Positions 44,310-51,839 of a DNA stretch of 64,000 nucleotides are shown one piece after another; positions within the stretch are counted from its first letter, which is position 1; every line of letters begins with the position of its first letter. This DNA comes from Acidobacteriota bacterium (GTDB lineage: Bacteria; Acidobacteriota; Blastocatellia; Pyrinomonadales; Pyrinomonadaceae): the NCBI GenBank assembly GCA_023436495.1, contig JAEZIT010000040.1, positions 1-64,000 of the forward strand. The letters run 5' to 3'. The translations under genes were made by a program, and so were the position numbers. Under the pieces are notes generated by a model. The model had not been told where the DNA came from. It saw nothing but the letters and a program-made list of their open reading frames with translations, and did not search any database.

Positions 44310-45301
44310 CTGTCGAAATGCTGCGATATCAGTTCCAGCGAACGGCCGTATCTGTAAGAGATATTGAAATGGCCGTCGTCAAATTCTTCGTGGATGTGAC
44401 GCACGCCGAGCGCGGACAGCTTCGTTGATAGGATCTTCGCGCCGACGTCCAAATAGAATTCGTCGCGCGTTCCGGCGTCGAGAAAAAGCAGTTTGAGCGT
44501 TTTCAGAGCTTCGGCATGCTTTTCCGCAAGCCGGACCGGATCGTGCCCGAGCCACCTTGCCCACACGTCTTCGCGCAGTGCGCCCGTCTCTGTGTCGAAC
44601 GGCAGGTCAAACCCTTCACCGTTCGGTGAATAGCACGCCGCCATCCCGATCGTGTTCAACGCGGCGTGGTCGTCCTTGCCTTTTTTCTCGTCCGCCCAAA
44701 ATCGCTGCATGAACGCTGACGGGTCGCCTTTTATCGCACGAAAGGCCTTCGCAAAATCGCCCGGGTAACAATATTCGAAATACGCATCGCCGCTGATCGA
44801 ACACGCCAGCCCGAACATATCCGAATGACGCATCGCCATTATGAGCGCACCGTAACCGCCCGACGATTTTCCCATCACGGCGCGTCCGCCGCTGGTGCGC
44901 ATCGTACGAAAATTCTCATCGACGAACGGAACGATCTCCTGCGTCAGGTAATCTTCGTACCGACCGGTCGCGGTCGAATTGATATACTGCGATCCGCCGT
45001 ACCACGTAAAACAATCGGGCATCACGGCGATCATCGGCCGTATTGCGCCGCCGGCGATCATCTGGTCCAGGCGTTCGGCAAGGTTCGGTGTGAACGCGCT
45101 GTCGTTAAGCAGCATCCGCCCGCGGCCGGTGAAGCCCGTCAGGCAGTAAACGCTTGGATATTCTGATCCGCCGTCGTATCCCGGCGGCGTGTAAACAATG
45201 ACGTCGCGGACGTGTGGGTCGCCCGGAGCGTTGCCGCGGAGCACATTGCTTTCATGTTTCAAAAAATGAAGAGTACCTTGCGTTTGGGTATTCGTAGTCA
45301 T
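44306..45301 (-). CDS. Esterase D/enterochelin-esterase-like hydrolase
   Basis: A 331-residue alpha/beta hydrolase. VIVYTPPGYDGGSEYPSVYCLTGF in parts and the nucleophile elbow GKSSGGYGALIMAM with its Ser are characteristic of the esterase family that includes S-formylglutathione hydrolase, antigen 85 and Fes. The acid is probably in FLDAGTRDEF and the histidine in HEEFDDGHFNISYRYG. No signal peptide, so it is cytoplasmic. An upstream ATG at 45352 would add 17 residues without homology; 45301 is preferred. Confidence 0.85.
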   Translation of the reverse strand: MTTNTQTQGTLHFLKHESNVLRGNAPGDPHVRDVIVYTPPGYDGGSEYPSVYCLTGFTGRGRMLLNDSAFTPNLAERLDQMIAGGAIRPMIAVMPDCFTWYGGSQYINSTATGRYEDYLTQEIVPFVDENFRTMRTSGGRAVMGKSSGGYGALIMAMRHSDMFGLACSISGDAYFEYCYPGDFAKAFRAIKGDPSAFMQRFWADEKKGKDDHAALNTIGMAACYSPNGEGFDLPFDTETGALREDVWARWLGHDPVRLAEKHAEALKTLKLLFLDAGTRDEFYLDVGAKILSTKLSALGVRHIHEEFDDGHFNISYRYGRSLELISQHFDS

Positions 45302-45434
45302 AACATTAATGCCATCCGTTCCCGAGGTTTGCGTCAGATCAGTTTCACGCAAAGCCGCAAAGAACGCAAAGTTAGAAGATTTCGGGAAGAGTCAGGGCAA
45401 TCCAAAATCCAAGATCCCGAATCCAAAATCGAAA

Positions 45435-46058
45435 ATGGCATCAGGCGATCTGGTAAATGTAAACCCGACTGTACTTAGCTCGACCATTGAGTTTCTAACG
45501 GCGATGGTCACCCCGGCGCTGCTCATCTCGGCGACCGGTTCACTCGTGCTTTCGACCTCGACACGGCTGGGAAGGGTCGTCGACCGCGTACGCGAGCTGG
45601 AAAAACGGCTGTCGGACCTGATGTTGGTCGAGGACAAGAACTCCGTTCCGCTTTTCGACCGGCGGCTGGAAACGATCGTGCTGCTGCTCGACAAGGTTAC
45701 CAGCCGTTCACGCATACTTCAGCGGGCGATGGGAGCGTTCTATTACGGCCTGTGCGTGTTCATTCTGACCAGCGTGTCCATCGCGGTCGTCGGGCTGTTC
45801 AATGTTTACCGCTGGCTGCCGATACCGATCGGTGTGGTCGGGATCGTTTTTCTTTTTTACGGCAGCCTGCTTATGCTGCGCGAAACGCGAATGGCAACCG
45901 TCACGATCAACAAAGAGATGGATTTTACATGGGCGCTCGCAAAGGAGTTTGCGCCTGAGCTTACGAGCAAGTATTCATATAATGTTTTCGGAAAGAGAAG
46001 GATCCGAGCCAAGGTATCTGGAACTCCTGTCGGCGAACAAACTGACGGAAAGAGTTGA
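45435..46058 (+). CDS. DUF2721 membrane protein
   Basis: A 207-residue protein with the DUF2721 pattern: MVTPALLISATGSLVLSTSTRLGRVVDRVRELE, a cytoplasmic helical stretch, then two membrane helices (GAFYYGLCVFILTSVSIAVVGL and GVVGIVFLFYGSLLML). Function unknown. The ATG at 45435 comes after an AT-rich repeat tract (CCAAAATCCAAGATCCCG) and begins just after it; the frame is open upstream but codes low-complexity words. The 3' 77 bases overlap the next gene in another frame. Confidence 0.85.
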   Translation: MASGDLVNVNPTVLSSTIEFLTAMVTPALLISATGSLVLSTSTRLGRVVDRVRELEKRLSDLMLVEDKNSVPLFDRRLETIVLLLDKVTSRSRILQRAMGAFYYGLCVFILTSVSIAVVGLFNVYRWLPIPIGVVGIVFLFYGSLLMLRETRMATVTINKEMDFTWALAKEFAPELTSKYSYNVFGKRRIRAKVSGTPVGEQTDGKS

Positions 46059-47010
46059 ACGGCTGGAAAGCCTGCTCGCCTCATGCACCGTCTGCCCGAA
46101 GGATTGCGGCAACAACCGGCTCAATGACGAGATCGCGGCGTGCTACTCCGGCAGGCTGCCGATCGTGTCCTCCTACACGGCGCATTTCGGCGAAGAACCC
46201 TCCCTGAGCGGCACACGCGGGGCCGGCAATATCTTTTTCGGCAACTGCAATCTCCGCTGTGTCTACTGCCAGAATTACCAGATCTCGCAAACCTGGAAAG
46301 AGCAGCGCAGGAATGAGGTCACGCACGAGCGCCTGGCCGAAATGATGCTCGAACTGCAGGAACGCGGCTGCCATAACATCGGGTTCGTGTCGCCCACGCA
46401 TTTCGCACCGCAAATGGCCCGGGCCATCCTGATCGCCGCCGAACGCGGCCTGCGGCTTCCCATCGTTTACAACACGAACGCCTACGATTCGGCCGAGGTG
46501 CTAAAACTGCTCGACGGCATTGTCGATGTTTACCTTCCCGATCTGAAATACGCCGACTCCGACGCGGGCTTTCAGTATTCCAAAGTGCGCAATTACGCGG
46601 AACACGCCCGCGCCGCGATAAAGGAAATGCACCGGCAAATGGGCAGTTCGCTTCGTTTCGGTGCGGACGGCCTGTTGCGGTCCGGCCTGCTCATCCGTCT
46701 GCTCGTGCTGCCCAACGACATCGCGGGACTTGAGGAAAACCTGCGCTGGATCCGCGACGATCTCGGCCCCCAAACCGCCATCTCGCTGATGGCGCAATAC
46801 TACGCCACCAACAAAGCCGCCACCGATGAGAGGTATATTTTACTTTCCCGCCGAATCTCCGAAGGCGAATGGTTCGAGGCGGTATCTTTGCTGGAAGAAC
46901 TCGGAATGGAAGAAGGCTTTATGCAGGAGTACGAATCGGCGTCGTACTACTACCGGCCTGATTTCGAGGACCCCGAAAAGCCGTTCAAGGACATCCGCGA
47001 TTTCCAATAA
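45982..47010 (+). CDS. PflX-like radical SAM protein
   Basis: A 342-residue radical SAM enzyme of the PflA/PflX type. It begins PRYLELLSANKLTERVERLESLLASCTVCPKDC (in parts), the N-terminal region with CxxCxxxC of this group, then GNIFFGNCNLRCVYCQNY with the C-x3-C-x2-C cluster at residues 92-99, GFVSPTHFAPQ, and DVYLPDLKYAD. Proteins of this class are of unknown substrate. It overlaps the DUF2721 gene by 77 bases, because the family's N-terminus needs residues coded within it. Confidence 0.9.
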   Translation: MFSEREGSEPRYLELLSANKLTERVERLESLLASCTVCPKDCGNNRLNDEIAACYSGRLPIVSSYTAHFGEEPSLSGTRGAGNIFFGNCNLRCVYCQNYQISQTWKEQRRNEVTHERLAEMMLELQERGCHNIGFVSPTHFAPQMARAILIAAERGLRLPIVYNTNAYDSAEVLKLLDGIVDVYLPDLKYADSDAGFQYSKVRNYAEHARAAIKEMHRQMGSSLRFGADGLLRSGLLIRLLVLPNDIAGLEENLRWIRDDLGPQTAISLMAQYYATNKAATDERYILLSRRISEGEWFEAVSLLEELGMEEGFMQEYESASYYYRPDFEDPEKPFKDIRDFQ

Positions 47011-47045
47011 CAAAGATTGTTCTCAATAACGAAGACTGTTATAAT
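47006..47045 (+). promoter_or_regulatory. Promoter and operator repeats of the parDE-type module
   Basis: TTGTTC (47017-47022) and TATAAT (47040-47045) are 17 bp apart. The -35 and -10 boxes fall inside a 16-base direct repeat, AATAACAAAGATTGTT (47006-47021) and AATAACGAAGACTGTT (47025-47040), 14 of 16 bases alike, and AACAA-AGA-TTGTT in the first copy is itself a palindrome. Antitoxins of this type bind such repeats to repress their own operon. The start of transcription would fall at or next to the ATG at 47053, so the mRNA is probably leaderless. Confidence 0.6.
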
Positions 47046-47052
47046 CACCCGC

Positions 47053-47319
47053 ATGAACGTGTCCCTTACGCCCGAGCTCGAAGAAATTGTCGATAAAAAG
47101 GTAAAAAGCGGCCTGTATAACTCCGCGAGCGAGGTAGTCCGCGAAGGCCTTCGTCTTCTGCAGCAGCGCGACGAGATGCGCGAAGCGAAACTTAACGCCC
47201 TGCGCGCGGAGATCCAGAAAGGCACCGACGACCTCGAGGCCGGTAGATACAGCGACGGAGAAAAAGCCATGGCAGAGATCAGAGAACGCTTGCTCGCAAA
47301 ACGGCCGACACATGGCTAA
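47053..47319 (+). CDS. ParD-type antitoxin
   Basis: An 88-residue antitoxin: N-terminal ribbon-helix-helix MNVSLTPELEEIVDKKVKSG followed by LYNSASEVVREGLRLLQQRD, the CopG/ParD pattern, then a charged helix that binds the toxin. The 3' end overlaps the toxin gene by 8 bases. The open frame extends 12 codons upstream across the promoter, so the ATG at 47053 is the true start. Confidence 0.92.
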   Translation: MNVSLTPELEEIVDKKVKSGLYNSASEVVREGLRLLQQRDEMREAKLNALRAEIQKGTDDLEAGRYSDGEKAMAEIRERLLAKRPTHG

Positions 47320-47602
47320 ATTCATCGTCACTCGCGAAGCGGAATCGGACATTGACGAAATACTTACCTACATTTCGGAAGATGATTTCGAAGCCGCACT
47401 TAATTTATATGATCGGTTTCTGGATCTGTTCAGGATCATCGCTGACAATCCCGCCGCCGGTCGTGAACGCACAGAGCTGCAAGCCGGTTTGCGATGTTTT
47501 CCTTATCGCAATTATCTTATTTTCTACCGCAGATGGGCCGGTATCGTCGCCATCACTAGAGTAGTCCACGGCGCGCGGGACGTGGATGAACTGCTCGGGT
47601 AG
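47312..47602 (+). CDS. ParE-type toxin
   Basis: A 96-residue RelE/ParE superfamily toxin: FIVTREAESDIDEILTYISEDD, RFLDLFRIIADNPAAGRER, and LRCFPYRNYLIFYRRWAGIVAITRVVHGARDVDELL at the end, characteristic of ParE rather than RelE. ParE toxins act on DNA gyrase. Paired with the overlapping ParD-type antitoxin. Confidence 0.93.
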   Translation: MAKFIVTREAESDIDEILTYISEDDFEAALNLYDRFLDLFRIIADNPAAGRERTELQAGLRCFPYRNYLIFYRRWAGIVAITRVVHGARDVDELLG

Positions 47603-47610
47603 CAGAAGCC

Positions 47611-47647
47611 GGGAGCGCAGGCGCCCTCGCCTGCGTTCCCAGTTTTT
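47611..47647 (+). terminator. Terminator after the parDE-type module
   Basis: GGGAGCGCAGGCG (47611-47623) pairs with CGCCTGCGTTCCC (47628-47640) with one mismatch over a 4-base loop and is followed by AGTTTTT. Part of this hairpin resembles repeats seen in other genomes. Confidence 0.75.
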
Positions 47648-47685
47648 GGTCACCTGCTTCTCGGCGAACAAGTTATAATTTTGCT

Positions 47686-48135
47686 ATGAACACAAACGAT
47701 CCTGCACCGGAATTCACATTAAAAGACGGCAGTGGAAACGACTGGACGCTGAGTGATCATCGCGGCAAAACGGTCGTCCTGCTTTTTTATCCGGGCGACA
47801 ATACACCCGTGTGCACGGCGCAGCTCTGCTCGGTGCGCGATCATTGGTCGGAGTACCAGGCGACGGGTGCGGAGGTCGTGGGTATCTCCACCGATTCGGT
47901 CGAATCGCATAAGGGCTTCGCGGAAAAGAACCAATTGCCACTGCGGCTGCTTTCCGATCCGGACCGAAAAGTCTCGGAGATGTACGACATGAAATCGTGG
48001 CTTCCGGGCCGATCGGCACGCGGTGTCGTCGTCATCGATAAGGACGGGAAGATCGCGTATCACAAAGCCCAGGCCCTCAGCCTTTTCAAGCCCGCGGACG
48101 AAGACGTACTGGAAGCGATACGAAAGGCCGGTTGA
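47686..48135 (+). CDS. Peroxiredoxin of the BCP/PrxQ type
   Basis: A 149-residue thiol peroxidase. TVVLLFYPGDNTPVCTAQLCSVRD in parts holds the peroxidatic Cys and the resolving Cys five residues on (C-x4-C), as in BCP/PrxQ enzymes. Later motifs GISTDSVESHKGFAEKN and LLSDPDRKVSEMY match. It reduces hydrogen and lipid peroxides with thioredoxin. A TATAAT at 47674-47679 stands 6 bases before the ATG and there is no ribosome-binding site, which suggests a leaderless mRNA. Confidence 0.93.
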   Translation: MNTNDPAPEFTLKDGSGNDWTLSDHRGKTVVLLFYPGDNTPVCTAQLCSVRDHWSEYQATGAEVVGISTDSVESHKGFAEKNQLPLRLLSDPDRKVSEMYDMKSWLPGRSARGVVVIDKDGKIAYHKAQALSLFKPADEDVLEAIRKAG

Positions 48136-48799
48136 ACAGCTCTGCCCGTCACAGCCGCGACAGTCACGGAGCAGGAGACCGAAAGCCCGCAAGTGTCGCT
48201 GGCACGTACCAAAGGGCTAGTGTATTTTCTCGCGTTCGCGGCGGTCCTTCACTTTCCTATTAAATTGCCACGGGCGTTCGTTATGAGTTGCCACGGGCTT
48301 TCTTTATGAATTGCCACGAGCTTTCTTTAGGAGTTGCCACGGGCTTTCTTTATGAATTGCCACGGGCTTCAGCCCGTGGTGTTGAGCCTCAAAATAGACC
48401 GGGCTTTAACCCAATTTGCGTCGAAGACACTGGCAAACTGAAGTCTGATCGACACCTCGTTGCATAGATAAAAACTCTTTACATCCATGCAACGATCCGT
48501 TAAAATGGCCGGTGGCTTTGCTCTTTGAAAACCCCGCGAAAACGGCGTCCGGGCACCTCTCGCAAAGTTTTTTAAAAAACAGCGGAATTTCGCCAAAATA
48601 TCGCCGTAAGTATTGTGGTCTCAGCCGGTTGCACGTTCCACTCACCGGTGGAACGCCCCCGGAACGCGGTTGGAACGCGCGCCGCCCGCGAAACGCATAA
48701 CGGCCCCGATCGCAAAGCTTTACCGAGATGCGGCCCTTGTCCCGCTTCCGCCCGCCCGCCGCTCAGTGCTCTCCGCGGCCTCTGTGGTAAAATCGTCTT
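48136..48799. other. 664-base intergenic region with tandem repeats, otherwise empty
   Basis: The only structured part is the 23-bp tandem repeat listed separately. After 48400 there is a GC-rich region with small hairpins (GTTCCAC-TCACCG-GTGGAAC near 48637-48655) and no plausible gene. No tRNA fold was found. The last 12 bases hold the TAAAAT before the YggX-like gene. Confidence 0.5.
48264..48380. repeat. Five 23-bp tandem repeats ending in a perfect hairpin
   Basis: Units of the form ATTGCCACGGGCTTTCTTTATGA start at about 48264, 48287, 48310, 48333 and 48356, an exact 23-bp period with few changes. The last unit turns into CCACGGGCT-TC-AGCCCGTGG (48360-48379), a 9-bp perfect hairpin. The CCACGGGCTT half of each unit could pair with this AGCCCGTGG. 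It looks like a repetitive extragenic palindrome half-site that has been amplified. Confidence 0.7.
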
Positions 48800-49096
48800 A
48801 TGGCTTTATTCGGAAATGACAAATTCAAGTGCGCCCGCTGCGGGCAGAAGAACGAACCTATCGGTTATGCGCCGATCCCGACGGAACTTGGGCAGAAGAT
48901 CGGCGCCGAGATATGCAAGGACTGCTGGGCCGAATGGCAGCAAAAGCAGAAACAGCTTATCAACCATTTCGGGCTCGACGTTTCAAACCCGGATTCGCAC
49001 CAGTTCCTCTTCGATAATATGAAGATCTTTTTCTACGACGAAGGCGTCGACCTTGCACAGATCGACACATCGCAGGAAGGAAAGGTCAATTGGTAG
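48800..49096 (+). CDS. YggX-like (Fe(II)-trafficking family) protein with four cysteines
   Basis: A 98-residue protein. From residue 25 it follows YggX: PIPTELGQKIGAEI, then WAEWQQKQKQLINHFGLDVSNPDSHQFLFDNMKIFF (in parts), against ...[30 protein letters not shown]... in the enterobacterial protein. YggX protects or repairs iron-sulfur clusters. Here CARC (11-14) and CKDC (39-42) add a probable four-cysteine metal site not found in standard YggX, which has a single N-terminal Cys. TAAAAT lies 6 bases before the ATG and no ribosome-binding site is seen. Confidence 0.75.
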   Translation: MALFGNDKFKCARCGQKNEPIGYAPIPTELGQKIGAEICKDCWAEWQQKQKQLINHFGLDVSNPDSHQFLFDNMKIFFYDEGVDLAQIDTSQEGKVNW

Positions 49097-49192
49097 CGGG
49101 CGCCGTGCATTCGCTGATCTCTTCGGCCGCCGCGGCAACCTGCTGGGCATGGAACTGCATCTCCTTCACTGATGCTGATGACTGAGGTGCGT

Positions 49193-49753
49193 ATGTTCAA
49201 CCGTCTCCTGATTTCCTCCGTTTTTGCCGTGATCGCAATGGTTCTCCTCACGAGCGATCTGCATGCGCAGTACTGCATCGGCGCTACGGGCTACATTATT
49301 CGCGATGACAAAGGCATGGTCATGACCGCCGATGAGATCGCGAAGCTTTCGATCGTAGTGAATGGTTACCCGCTCGAATGGTACCGGGCCGACAGCGGCG
49401 CACCCGCGTATCGTATAGAAGAAGTAATGACCTACGACGGCGTTCAGCGATCGGCGACGAGACACGCCGGATACGCCGGAAACCCCATGCGTTTCGGTAT
49501 CGACCCGCCGGCTTTCTGCGGCAAGGTTGACGAGGTCGTTTTAGAGCGGTCGGGCAAGCAAATGCGTCTTGTCTTCGACATCGGTGAGCACAACACGTAT
49601 TACGAGATCGATTCGCTCCCGTTTCAGCCGGGCACATTCCAGCTGAAGAGTCGAAAGTGCACCGACGGCAAACCGCCGCCGATGATCGACAACAACACGA
49701 AAGGAAAGTGCTTCATTTCCGCCGACAATTGGATCCGGGCAGAAAAGAAATAG
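49193..49753 (+). CDS. Secreted protein of unknown function
   Basis: A 186-residue protein with a signal peptide (MFNRLLISSVFAVIAMVLLT, probably cut after LHA). The mature part has four cysteines and beta-type sequence (YRIEEVMTYDGVQRSATRH, MRLVFDIGEHNTYYEID) and a C-terminal basic region with CTDGKPPPMIDNN. No domain recognised. ATGs at 49172 and 49178 are possible but would lengthen the signal peptide. Confidence 0.65.
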   Translation: MFNRLLISSVFAVIAMVLLTSDLHAQYCIGATGYIIRDDKGMVMTADEIAKLSIVVNGYPLEWYRADSGAPAYRIEEVMTYDGVQRSATRHAGYAGNPMRFGIDPPAFCGKVDEVVLERSGKQMRLVFDIGEHNTYYEIDSLPFQPGTFQLKSRKCTDGKPPPMIDNNTKGKCFISADNWIRAEKK

Positions 49754-49803
49754 GTGCGGTCTGCTTCACTCTTTGATCGCGTCATTAGGTACAATTGCTC
49801 ATA

Positions 49804-50520
49804 ATGCACGCGTTCGACGGCCAATTCATTAACGAGGAATTTTACGCGGGATCGGTCAAGCCCGCGGATCTCGATCTTCTCCTTGCCGACGGCTGGCGTC
49901 ATTTCGGCACGCATTTCTTCCGCTACAATTTCGGCATGTATGAATTCGACCTTCGCCGCGTTATCCCGCTCAGGATCAGGCTGGCGGATTTTTCATATTC
50001 AAAGAGCCTTCGGCGCATCCTGCGCCGGAACAGCAGCCTGAGGACCGCTGTCGGCCCGATCAATGTGGACACCGACGTCGAGCAAATGTTTGCCGAGCAC
50101 GCGCTTAGGTTTAATTACGGCCGCCCCGATTCGGTCTACGATTTTCTTTCGCACGAACCCGCGGCCGTTCCGGTCCCTGCGTTTGAGGTCAAGGTCTTCG
50201 AAGGCGACAAACTCATCGCTGCCAGTTTCTTCGACGCAGGCGAACACGCAGTTTCGGGTATATACGGGATGTTCGACCCGGCGGAAGAGCGCCGCAGCCT
50301 CGGCATCTTTACAATGCTAAAGGAGATCGAATTCGCGATGGAAAGCGGAAAGGACTTCTATTACCAGGGCTATTGCTACGAAGGCGAATCGTTCTACGAT
50401 TATAAGAAGCGTTTCCGCGCGACCGAATGTTATGACTGGCGCGGAAACTGGACGGCTTTTGAGTCCGCAGAACAGAACGCTGCGGTTGAAGCGCGGCCGC
50501 ATGGATCTGCGAACCCATAA
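49804..50520 (+). CDS. Arginyl/leucyl-tRNA-protein transferase (ATE)-family protein without N-terminal cysteines
   Basis: A 238-residue protein like the C-terminal domain of ATE/Bpt transferases: DGWRHFGTHFFRYN, VIPLRIRLADFSYSKSLRRILRRNSSL, and the catalytic core FDAGEHAVSGIYGMFDPAEERRSLGIFTMLKEIEFAM with YYYQGYCYEGESFYDYKKRF (in parts). Canonical members add Arg or Leu to protein N-termini for degradation by ClpAP, and have a Cys-rich N-terminal region (C-x2-C) where this protein has none. clpA lies 5 kb away. TACAAT 8 bases before the ATG suggests a leaderless mRNA. Confidence 0.8.
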   Translation: MHAFDGQFINEEFYAGSVKPADLDLLLADGWRHFGTHFFRYNFGMYEFDLRRVIPLRIRLADFSYSKSLRRILRRNSSLRTAVGPINVDTDVEQMFAEHALRFNYGRPDSVYDFLSHEPAAVPVPAFEVKVFEGDKLIAASFFDAGEHAVSGIYGMFDPAEERRSLGIFTMLKEIEFAMESGKDFYYQGYCYEGESFYDYKKRFRATECYDWRGNWTAFESAEQNAAVEARPHGSANP

Positions 50521-50621
50521 ATGAAGGATCAGCCAATTAGGCCGACGCCGTCGTAATTCGCATTCGCCGGCGGAGGGCAGCTTATGATCGGGTTTGGCAA
50601 AACGGAAACTAATTAACTCAA

Positions 50622-51818
50622 ATGAAATTTATCGCCGGTGTAAATTCACAAAATACCGTGATCAGAATTCACAAATCTTTGACCGTTCTGATCGCGACGC
50701 TCGTTCTAGCTGCCGGAGCGCATGCGCAGGTCTTCCGTCTCGTCCACGAAGGCGTCGAATACGCCGAACTGCGGCGCGAGGTCGCCGGGAAGGATGTGAA
50801 TATCAATCTGTTGCGGTTAGACCCGACAAAGGTCCGCCTCGATGTCGTGCACGCCGTCGACGCGGCGATCGGCACCGAGCGCACATCTTCGATAGCTAGA
50901 CGGCACGGCGCGGTCGCGGCGGTCAACGCGGGATTTTTCCGTCTGGACACGAGTATTTTCGCCGGCGATGCCGCCGGCATTCTGATGATCGATCGCCGGC
51001 TGTTGAGCGAGAGCCTTAACAGCCGCATCGCGCTCGGCATCAACAACGGCCCGGCTCGCACAGAGGTTTTTTTCGGGCATCTCGATACAGCGCTCTCGCT
51101 GCGGACTGGTGCGGGAAAGACGTTCCCGATCACCGGCATCAACCGCGAGCGAAAGAACGATGAGATCATTCTCTTCACACGCGAATTCAGCCGCACGACG
51201 CTGACCGATCTGTCGGGTTCTGAATTCGTTGTTCGCAGTGCGCAGGCTGCGGGGAATTACGGCCGCCTGATCGAAGTTCGCGAACGCGAAGGCAGCACGG
51301 TCATTCCATTCAGCAGCTTCGTTATATCGGCCAGCGGAAAGTTTCAGAGTGAGCTTGAAGCGGCGGCAAGGAACCGGTCGCGTAACTGGAGCGTCTCAAT
51401 GCAGGTCATCGCCGCTGACGAGAACAGGCGCCGCGATTTTGCCAATGCAGAAGACATCGTGGCCGGTATTCCACAGCTCGTAAAGAATGGTGCTGTGAAC
51501 GTGACATGGGAACAAGAGCGCACATCGCGTTCGTTTGTCGATACGCGTCATCCGCGCACGGCTGTTGCCAGACTAAAGGACGGCCGCATATTGCTGATAA
51601 CGGTCGACGGCCGATCGGAATCGAGTGGCGGAATAGGGCTATACGATCTGGCCGCGCTGTTGATCGAATTTGGCGCTGTTGACGCGATGAACCTGGACGG
51701 CGGAGGTTCGACGACGATGGTCCTGAACGGCAGCGTAGTCAATAAACCGTCTGATAAAGAAGGCGAACGAAAAGTAAGCGACGCACTGCTCGTAACGCTG
51801 CGCGAAAAGAGTCCGTGA
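50622..51818 (+). CDS. Exported phosphodiester glycosidase (NAGPA domain)
   Basis: A 398-residue protein with an N-terminal hydrophobic signal segment (about 16-36). The DUF2233/NAGPA domain is marked by AAVNAGFFRL, a central region of beta strands, HPRTAVARLKDGRILLITVDGRSESSGGIGLYDLAALL and MNLDGGGSTTMVLNG. The relative human NAGPA removes N-acetylglucosamine from phosphodiesters; bacterial members act outside the cell on wall or matrix polymers. Substrate unknown. Confidence 0.9.
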   Translation: MKFIAGVNSQNTVIRIHKSLTVLIATLVLAAGAHAQVFRLVHEGVEYAELRREVAGKDVNINLLRLDPTKVRLDVVHAVDAAIGTERTSSIARRHGAVAAVNAGFFRLDTSIFAGDAAGILMIDRRLLSESLNSRIALGINNGPARTEVFFGHLDTALSLRTGAGKTFPITGINRERKNDEIILFTREFSRTTLTDLSGSEFVVRSAQAAGNYGRLIEVREREGSTVIPFSSFVISASGKFQSELEAAARNRSRNWSVSMQVIAADENRRRDFANAEDIVAGIPQLVKNGAVNVTWEQERTSRSFVDTRHPRTAVARLKDGRILLITVDGRSESSGGIGLYDLAALLIEFGAVDAMNLDGGGSTTMVLNGSVVNKPSDKEGERKVSDALLVTLREKSP

Positions 51819-51839
51819 CGCGATTCTCGGCGCTCCGTT

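Noticed and set aside
48136..48799. Possible CRISPR array at the 23-bp repeats
   Set aside because: Units are directly adjacent without spacers, only five in number, and no cas gene is near.
49099..49175. Minus-strand 24-codon frame (MQFHAQQV...) between the YggX-like gene and the secreted protein gene
   Set aside because: Too short, no ribosome-binding site and no upstream continuation; probably chance.
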